NCBI RefSeq assembly: GCF_000272045.2
Contig: NZ_AJYZ02000040.1
Coordinates: 139,415-203,414, forward strand
Source of the DNA: Vibrio crassostreae 9ZC13
GTDB lineage: Bacteria > Pseudomonadota > Gammaproteobacteria > Enterobacterales > Vibrionaceae
DNA: 64,000 nucleotides
Direction: 5' to 3'
The first letter of the stretch is position 1. Every line of letters starts with the position of its first letter. Positions 58,585-64,000 of this stretch are shown piece after piece. The notes beneath the pieces are model-generated. The model was given only the letters and a program-made list of their open reading frames with translations, made no database searches and was not told where the DNA came from. The translations under genes and the position numbers were made by a program.

Positions 58585-60526
58585 GGCAGTTATTAATCTC
58601 CGAATATTTCGCTTGGTCGAGCTTTCCTGAGATTTGATGACATGGGTCCGATAGGGTAATCGAGAGGGTGTGTTGCTCGGCTTTAAGCAAGTCGAGTTCT
58701 CCAGAAGCCTCGCCATTGAGCGTTTGAACCCTTTGTTCGCCTTGCTCTGCTGCTGACGCACCAATAATGTGCATCGGTTCGAGAGTGAAGCGCCCACGGT
58801 CAAAATGCGCATTAAGCTCTGGAATTTCAAACACGTTATCAGTCGATGTTTCAGAAAGCTTGTCATTAAAGGTCATCACACCCTGGCGAACGCTGCCAGT
58901 GAGTTGCCCTGTGGTTGAGTAACCGAGCATCAGTGAGTCGCCATATAAACCTGCGGCTTGAAGTTCAAACTCGCCATAGCCGGTTGCATCGAGTGGTAAT
59001 TCAAGTCGCTGCAGCATAGGCGCAATGGGTAACCCATCGGCAGAAATATCTAAGCTCCATGGCTTGCTGATTTGGTTAAAATCGAGCGTTGCATTGGCTT
59101 CAATGTAGCCATTCCTGAGTGGTGCAAACAGACGAGTCAGCGTCCATTTTCCTTGTTCGCTATTCATCTCAACCACAGGCTGTGCGCTGAGAATATTTTG
59201 GTAGCTGGCATCATTGGCGCTCGCCATCAGCTTCCCTTGCCATAAGCCCAGTTTTCTATCTTGCAGCAGTTGAACTTGATGCCCCTCGACATGTAATCCA
59301 GAGACCTGCCAGTAAGGCGTTTGTGCTAGTTGGATAAGTTGGCTGCGTTCTATATTAAGTCGGTTAATCTCGACGTTCTGGAGCTGTGTGAGCCAAGGCA
59401 ATAGGCGAGCGGCCGGTAGAGGGCTATCTTGGTTTTCGGTAATCCACTTGATGCCTTGCAGGTCGAGCTGCGCCAATTGAATGCTGCTAGGGGCGACTTC
59501 GCCATTGAGCTGAACAGTGCCCTGCAGGAATTGAGTATAGAAATCCTCAATCAGAATCCGGTTTGCTTCTAGGTTGAGCTTGAGGCTTGGCTCGATGAAC
59601 ATGTCATCATCAATGGTCACTCCTTCTGCCTGTAGAGAAAAAATGGCTTTCTGTTGTTTCCAGATTTCAAAAGGCAGTTGGATATTTTCTAATGAGGCAT
59701 CAAAGGCAGCGAGGTGGCCATCTTGCCACTCTACGTCGCTACGCAGAATATCTAAGCTATTGATGTGATTAATCTTAATGCCTGCAACATCCCACTCTTT
59801 GCTTAGTAGGTTTTGGGTCTGTTTCTGATTGAGTCGTAAGCCATCGACGGTCACATTCACCAACGACCAATCTTGTTGATATTGTTCAGCTTGCCCAGAA
59901 ATCTTGGCGCCACGCCAGTCAAACGAAGCACCATAAAGGGTGCTGTCGCTAGGTTTTAAGTCTAGGTCAATCAACAGATTATCGAATGCCTCACCTTGCC
60001 AATACAGTTGTGAGGCAGAGAGTTGGGTTTTTCCATAAGGTAGCAGCGAGTTATCGTTGTTCCACGTTGGGGCGGAGATCTGTAGGTCGATGCCTCGCGC
60101 ATTAAACTCTGGCGTCGAAAAGTCGAGATTGTTGATGGCCAGCTGGTGGAGCTTGATGTTTGGTTGGGTAAATAAAGAAGTCAGTGTTTTTAGATCGTCT
60201 GCCTCTAATTGTAGGCCGCTGATCAAAACAGATTCAAAGACCAGTTTGGCCTCTGTCATCGAGCTGGGGCTGAACCAAAGATCGATCTTGTCGATATACA
60301 GAGGTGTTTGCTTTTCTGGTTGGCTTTGGGTAATGCCCATTAAGGTGATGTGATAAGGCGCCTGATACTCAACATCTTCAATGAATACAGGTTGTTCAAT
60401 CGTATGTTTGATAAAAAAGTTGGCAACATCCGCACGGTATTGGGTCTGCAGGCTTAATAGCAGCGCTGCGATAGTTGCAACGGCGATAGCCAACACAATG
60501 CCGAACACCATGAATACCTTTTTCAT
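58556..60526 (-). CDS. AsmA-family protein
   Basis: A 656-aa protein with one N-terminal membrane helix (about 5-27) and a long beta-rich periplasmic body. It has repeated hydrophobic-strand patterns and an AsmA-type C-terminal region (LDATGYGEFELQAAG, TGQLTGSVRQGVMTF). AsmA-like proteins are proposed to carry phospholipids between membranes. It is one of several paralogues such organisms carry; which one cannot be told. Confidence 0.78.
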   Translation of the reverse strand: MKKVFMVFGIVLAIAVATIAALLLSLQTQYRADVANFFIKHTIEQPVFIEDVEYQAPYHITLMGITQSQPEKQTPLYIDKIDLWFSPSSMTEAKLVFESVLISGLQLEADDLKTLTSLFTQPNIKLHQLAINNLDFSTPEFNARGIDLQISAPTWNNDNSLLPYGKTQLSASQLYWQGEAFDNLLIDLDLKPSDSTLYGASFDWRGAKISGQAEQYQQDWSLVNVTVDGLRLNQKQTQNLLSKEWDVAGIKINHINSLDILRSDVEWQDGHLAAFDASLENIQLPFEIWKQQKAIFSLQAEGVTIDDDMFIEPSLKLNLEANRILIEDFYTQFLQGTVQLNGEVAPSSIQLAQLDLQGIKWITENQDSPLPAARLLPWLTQLQNVEINRLNIERSQLIQLAQTPYWQVSGLHVEGHQVQLLQDRKLGLWQGKLMASANDASYQNILSAQPVVEMNSEQGKWTLTRLFAPLRNGYIEANATLDFNQISKPWSLDISADGLPIAPMLQRLELPLDATGYGEFELQAAGLYGDSLMLGYSTTGQLTGSVRQGVMTFNDKLSETSTDNVFEIPELNAHFDRGRFTLEPMHIIGASAAEQGEQRVQTLNGEASGELDLLKAEQHTLSITLSDPCHQISGKLDQAKYSEINNCQQKSATPQE

Positions 60527-60587
60527 TCCCTGAAAGCCTTAAATTTCAATAGTCTTAAAACAGAGTGGAACAAAAAGGGTCAAGCAT

Positions 60588-60620
60588 CAACAAAAAAGCC
60601 CCTCAAAAGAGGGGCTTGCT
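60588..60620 (-). terminator. Terminator of pckA
   Basis: On the minus strand AGCCCCTC pairs with GAGGGGCT, followed by six T. Confidence 0.87.
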
Positions 60621-60680
60621 ACAAAAATATCATTTTAAATTGGGCGTTTGCTTTTGGCTAAGCCCGAGCAGATGGTTGGA

Positions 60681-62306
60681 TTAGTCCAGTTGAGGGCCAG
60701 CTGCAACCAGTGACTTACCTTCAGCGTTGTCTGTGTACTTATCAAAGTTGTTGATGAAGCGCTCGGCTAGATCTTTCGCTTTGCTTTCCCATTGTAGAGG
60801 GTCAGTGTACGTATCGCGTGGGTCAAGGATCGCTGGGTCAACATCGTGCAGCGCTAGTGGCACTTCTAGGTTAAACATAGGGATAACCTTAGTTTCAGCG
60901 TTGTCGATTGAGCCATCTAGGATAGCGTCGATGATGCCTCGCGTATCTTGGATAGAGATACGTTTACCAGTACCGTTCCAACCTGTGTTCACTAGGTAAG
61001 CTTCAGCGCCAGCTGCTTCCATACGCTTCACAAGCACTTCAGCGTACTGAGTTGGGTGGAGAGTTAAGAATGCCGCACCAAATGCCGCAGAGAACGTTGG
61101 CGTTGGCTCAGTAATACCACGCTCAGTGCCCGCTAGTTTTGCAGTGAAGCCAGATAGGAAGTGGTACTTCGTTTGTTCTGGAGTCAGTTTAGAAACGGGT
61201 GGCAGTACACCGAATGCATCAGCAGTCAGGAAGATAACCTTTTGAGCGTGACCGGCTTTTGATACTGGTTTAACGATGTTATCGATGTGGTGAATCGGGT
61301 AAGAAACACGAGTGTTCTCAGTTTTTGAACCGTCATCAAAATCGATAGAACCATCACCACGAACTGTTACGTTTTCTAGTAGTGCATCACGACGGATTGC
61401 ATTGTAGATTTCAGGTTCTGCTTCTTTAGATAGACGAATCGTCTTCGCGTAACAACCACCTTCGAAGTTGAAGATACCATCGTCATCCCAACCGTGCTCA
61501 TCATCACCGATTAGCTCACGCTTAGGATCGGTTGAAAGCGTAGTTTTACCTGTACCAGATAGACCGAAGAAGATGGCTACATCGCCTTTCTCGCCGACGT
61601 TTGCACTACAGTGCATTGAAGCAATGCCTTGCAGAGGAAGCAGGTAGTTCATCATTGCGAACATGCCTTTCTTCATCTCACCGCCGTACCAAGTACCACC
61701 GATGATTTGAACGCGCTCTGTTAGGTTGAAAGCAACGAAGTTTTCAGAGTTTAGACCCTGCTTTTCCCAGTTAGGGTTAGTTGCTTTAGCACCGTTCATT
61801 ACCACGAAATCAGGTTCGAACGTTGCTAGCTCTTCGTCAGTTGGACGAATGAACATGTTCTTAACGAAGTGCGCTTGCCACGCTACTTCAGTGATAATAC
61901 GCACGCTTAAGCGCGTATCAGGGTTAGCACCACAATAACCGTCGATGACAAACAGGCGCTTGCCAGATAGCTGAGTTGTCACAAGCTCTTTCAGCTCATT
62001 CCATACTTCAGTTGTAATCGGTTTGTTGTCATTTTTGCCTTGATCTGACCACCACATGGTATCGCGGGTCGTGTCATCTTTAACAATGTACTTATCTTTT
62101 GGTGAGCGGCCAGTAAAGATACCAGTGTCTACCGCAACAGAGCCTAGTTCCGTTACTACGCCTTTTTCGTAGCCTTCCAAACCTGGCAGTGTTTCTTCAA
62201 CGAATAACTGCTCGTAGCTAGGATTACGAAGAACTTCAGTAACGCCAGTCAGTCCGTGCTTAGTTAGATCAATTTGTGCAGCCTTTGTATGTTCCATAAC
62301 GGTCAT
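60681..62306 (-). CDS. pckA: Phosphoenolpyruvate carboxykinase (ATP)
   Basis: A 541-aa gluconeogenic enzyme turning oxaloacetate and ATP to phosphoenolpyruvate. The P-loop is [11 protein letters not shown] with Lys254 (same number as E. coli). Also present: [13 protein letters not shown] and the metal-binding [17 protein letters not shown] lies 7 nt before the ATG; a second ATG follows three codons later. It is preceded by hslR-hslO on the same strand but separated by a terminator. Confidence 0.97.
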   Translation of the reverse strand: MTVMEHTKAAQIDLTKHGLTGVTEVLRNPSYEQLFVEETLPGLEGYEKGVVTELGSVAVDTGIFTGRSPKDKYIVKDDTTRDTMWWSDQGKNDNKPITTEVWNELKELVTTQLSGKRLFVIDGYCGANPDTRLSVRIITEVAWQAHFVKNMFIRPTDEELATFEPDFVVMNGAKATNPNWEKQGLNSENFVAFNLTERVQIIGGTWYGGEMKKGMFAMMNYLLPLQGIASMHCSANVGEKGDVAIFFGLSGTGKTTLSTDPKRELIGDDEHGWDDDGIFNFEGGCYAKTIRLSKEAEPEIYNAIRRDALLENVTVRGDGSIDFDDGSKTENTRVSYPIHHIDNIVKPVSKAGHAQKVIFLTADAFGVLPPVSKLTPEQTKYHFLSGFTAKLAGTERGITEPTPTFSAAFGAAFLTLHPTQYAEVLVKRMEAAGAEAYLVNTGWNGTGKRISIQDTRGIIDAILDGSIDNAETKVIPMFNLEVPLALHDVDPAILDPRDTYTDPLQWESKAKDLAERFINNFDKYTDNAEGKSLVAAGPQLD

Positions 62307-62579
62307 AGGTGCTCCTTGTAGGATATTTTGTAGGGATTTTGTATTAATTTTTTATTGTTATCTGCTCACCATGCTAGCAACGAGACTCGGGGGAAACAGG
62401 GATATAGCTCAAAAAATATCCATATTAGCCATGGGGTTTTAAGCGTCTCGTCACATATTGGCCCAACTAGTCTATCCTGTACGCAAACCTTTGCGCTAGG
62501 GGCGAGAACATTATTAATTGATTAAAATTAAGCGGTGATTTTATTACGAGATGTTACGGAGTTTGCGCTATTTTGATCA
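62307..62579. other. pckA leader region, no gene seen
   Basis: Apart from a small inverted repeat GGATAT/ATATCC near 62397 no structure stands out. No convincing CRP box was found by eye, though pckA is commonly under catabolite control. Confidence 0.4.
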
Positions 62580-62612
62580 CAAAAAAGGCCAGCTGAGGGC
62601 TGACCTTTTTGG
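62580..62612 (-). terminator. Terminator of hslR-hslO
   Basis: On the minus strand AAGGTCAGC pairs with GCTGGCCTT, followed by TTTT. Confidence 0.8.
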
Positions 62613-62643
62613 GGTAAATTACGTGTTTTTGGTACGCCGTAAA

Positions 62644-63537
62644 TTAATGAACCGTATTGCTGCCTTTATCTGCTGCTTCTGCGTACAGTGCATCAACATC
62701 ATTCTTGTCGAACGAGTAGTTTGTGCCACAGTAATCGCAGTGTAGACCAACGCTTCCTTCGGTGCTTAGGATGTCGTAGATCTCTTCTTGAGCAACAGTA
62801 ATGATTGCTGCTGCACTTCGATCGCGTGAACAGCCACAGAAGAACTCAACCGGTTGTGGTGTGAATAGCTGTACTTTCTCTTGGTTGTACAAACGGTAAA
62901 GCAGTTCGTTCGCTTCTAGAGTGAATAGCTCTTCGTTTTTCACGGTGTCTGTTAGTTGCTCTAGGTGCTCGAAGTCGTCTGGAGTACCGGTGCCGTCAGG
63001 CATTACTTGTAGCAACATACCTGCAGCGTGTGCTTTGCCTTCATGCTCGCCAGTGCGCAGCCATAGACGAGTCTTAAGCTGTTCAGAGTTAGCGAAGTAG
63101 CCTTCAAGCACTTGTGCAAGCGTGTCACCTTCAAGACCAACGATACCTTGGTAACGCTCACCTTTCTTAGGATCGATAGTGATCACTAGATGACCTTTAC
63201 CCATTAGGGCGTGTAGACCTGCGTCGTCTGCGATATCGCCTTCAAAGCGAGCAACACCACGGATCTTCTGATCGTGATCGCCATTGATAACTGCTAGAGA
63301 TACTGGGCCGTCACCTTGCAGCTGCATCGTGATAGAACCTTCAAACTTTAGGGTCGCCGTTAGTAGCGTCGTTGAAACCAGTAGCTCACCCAACAGCTTT
63401 TGTACTGGAGCTGGGTATTCCTTGCTAGAAATAATCTGTTGGTACGCTTCGTCCATCTGTACCAATTCACCACGTACTGATAGGTCTTCAAATAGGTAGC
63501 GATTTAAAACATTACTTGTAGACATTGGGTCTGCCAT
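62644..63537 (-). CDS. hslO: Hsp33 redox-regulated chaperone
   Basis: A 297-aa cytoplasmic holdase activated by oxidation. The C-terminal zinc centre has all four cysteines: CGC (234, 236) and CDYC (267, 270). In E. coli the first pair is CTC; the extra Cys a few residues later there is Ser here (SRDRS). AAGGA lies 8 nt before ATG 63537. Start at Met5 is possible but has no ribosome site. Confidence 0.95.
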   Translation of the reverse strand: MADPMSTSNVLNRYLFEDLSVRGELVQMDEAYQQIISSKEYPAPVQKLLGELLVSTTLLTATLKFEGSITMQLQGDGPVSLAVINGDHDQKIRGVARFEGDIADDAGLHALMGKGHLVITIDPKKGERYQGIVGLEGDTLAQVLEGYFANSEQLKTRLWLRTGEHEGKAHAAGMLLQVMPDGTGTPDDFEHLEQLTDTVKNEELFTLEANELLYRLYNQEKVQLFTPQPVEFFCGCSRDRSAAAIITVAQEEIYDILSTEGSVGLHCDYCGTNYSFDKNDVDALYAEAADKGSNTVH

Positions 63538-63555
63538 TTGGCTATTCCTTCTAGC

Positions 63556-63942
63556 TTATTGAGTCTTGAACTTGATGATGTCACGACGTTGCTTTTTATC
63601 TGGGCGACGTTCTGGTGCTGGGCTATGAGCATTTAGCTTGCGCTGTTGTGCAAACTCTTCTCTTTTTGCCAAGCTTTCGGTGGTTTCTTCATAGAGGGTT
63701 TGAGCGATCGGGGCTCCACCACGATGGGCTGAGATTTTCTCGATCGTTACCGTCTTTTCTTCATTACCTTGGCGCAGTGTAATCACAGCCCCAAGTTCGA
63801 CAATTTTACTTGGCTTGCTGCGCTGACCATTATAGTGGACTTTGCCACCATCGACCATGTTACGAGCAATAGACCGGGTTTTGTAAAAACGAGCTGCCCA
63901 CAACCATTTATCGAGTCTGACAGCTTCATTAGCAGTTTTCAT
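63556..63942 (-). CDS. hslR: Heat shock protein 15 (ribosome-associated S4-domain protein)
   Basis: A 128-aa RNA-binding protein. An S4 domain (VRLDKWLWAARFYKTRS, GGKVHYNGQRSKPSKIVE; about 8-68) and a basic tail (APERRPDKKQRRDI). Hsp15 rescues stalled 50S-peptidyl-tRNA complexes. hslO follows after 18 nt, making an hslR-hslO heat-shock pair. The upstream region lies mostly outside the window. Confidence 0.93.
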   Translation of the reverse strand: MKTANEAVRLDKWLWAARFYKTRSIARNMVDGGKVHYNGQRSKPSKIVELGAVITLRQGNEEKTVTIEKISAHRGGAPIAQTLYEETTESLAKREEFAQQRKLNAHSPAPERRPDKKQRRDIIKFKTQ

Positions 63943-64000
63943 ATAGGGCTGTGCCTTATTAAGTGAGAAATGAATGCGGTTTAACTGTAACGAACAGTGC

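Noticed and set aside
62551..62745. 64-aa plus-strand frame
   Set aside because: It runs through the hslO terminator and antisense to hslO, without a ribosome site.

Overview
The window reads as a chromosomal segment of a Vibrio, most likely from the V. splendidus group or a close relative. Evidence: Vibrio-type NqrB, RyhB and HemB forms, an E. coli-like core gene order, and base composition in the mid-40s % GC. This is inference from recognised proteins; no search was run. There is no prophage, CRISPR array, integron or transposase gene.

Layout. 0-0.4 kb: tRNA-His, tRNA-Pro, a terminator and a decayed second tRNA-Pro tail. 1-6.6 kb: peptide-type ABC transporter operon (fused ATPase, binding protein, two permeases). 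6.8-9.2 kb: a SPOR-like secreted protein and a solitary NqrB paralogue. 9.3-19.1 kb: gorA, rlmJ, prlC, asnC, a GGDEF/EAL sensor and rsmJ. 19.2-26.6 kb: a Cys-rich protein behind a Fur-like box, two EamA transporters, uspA, ftnA, uspB, yhiN and rmuC. 26.6-31.4 kb: ubiE-ubiJ-ubiB-tatA-tatB-tatC. 31.4-34.2 kb: an unlisted 38-codon CxxC gene, a TatD-family hydrolase, hemB and a GNAT gene.

34.2-58.5 kb follows the ancestral E. coli order polA-spf-engB-csrC-yihI-hemN-glnG-glnL-glnA-typA-yihY-dtd-yiiD, with lineage-specific genes inserted (cytochrome c4, a methyltransferase, DUF2489, a GGDEF/EAL sensor, DUF4124, an AAA ATPase, a DUF2959 lipoprotein). Three regulatory RNAs lie within 6.6 kb: RyhB behind two Fur boxes, Spot 42, and a CsrB/CsrC-family RNA with eight GGA motifs. 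58.5-64 kb: an AsmA-family protein, pckA, hslO and hslR.

How it works together. The glnA/glnL/glnG block is a nitrogen circuit: three NtrC-type sites and a sigma-54 promoter precede glnA, and one NtrC site precedes glnL. Iron control is visible at ryhB and probably at the 19.2 kb gene, with the iron store ftnA nearby. Two c-di-GMP enzymes and CsrC add lifestyle control.

The least expected structure is a pair of about 155-170 bp imperfect copies of a MITE-like element with terminal inverted repeats. They lie in opposite orientation on either side of glnA-typA-AAA-DUF2959, each just upstream of a gene pointing away from the block. No wholly new multi-gene system was identified. The best leads are this repeat family, the solitary NqrB, the 38-aa CxxC protein, the Fur-box Cys-rich gene, the tandem repeats between tatB and tatC, and the DnaA-box/GATC cluster before polA.
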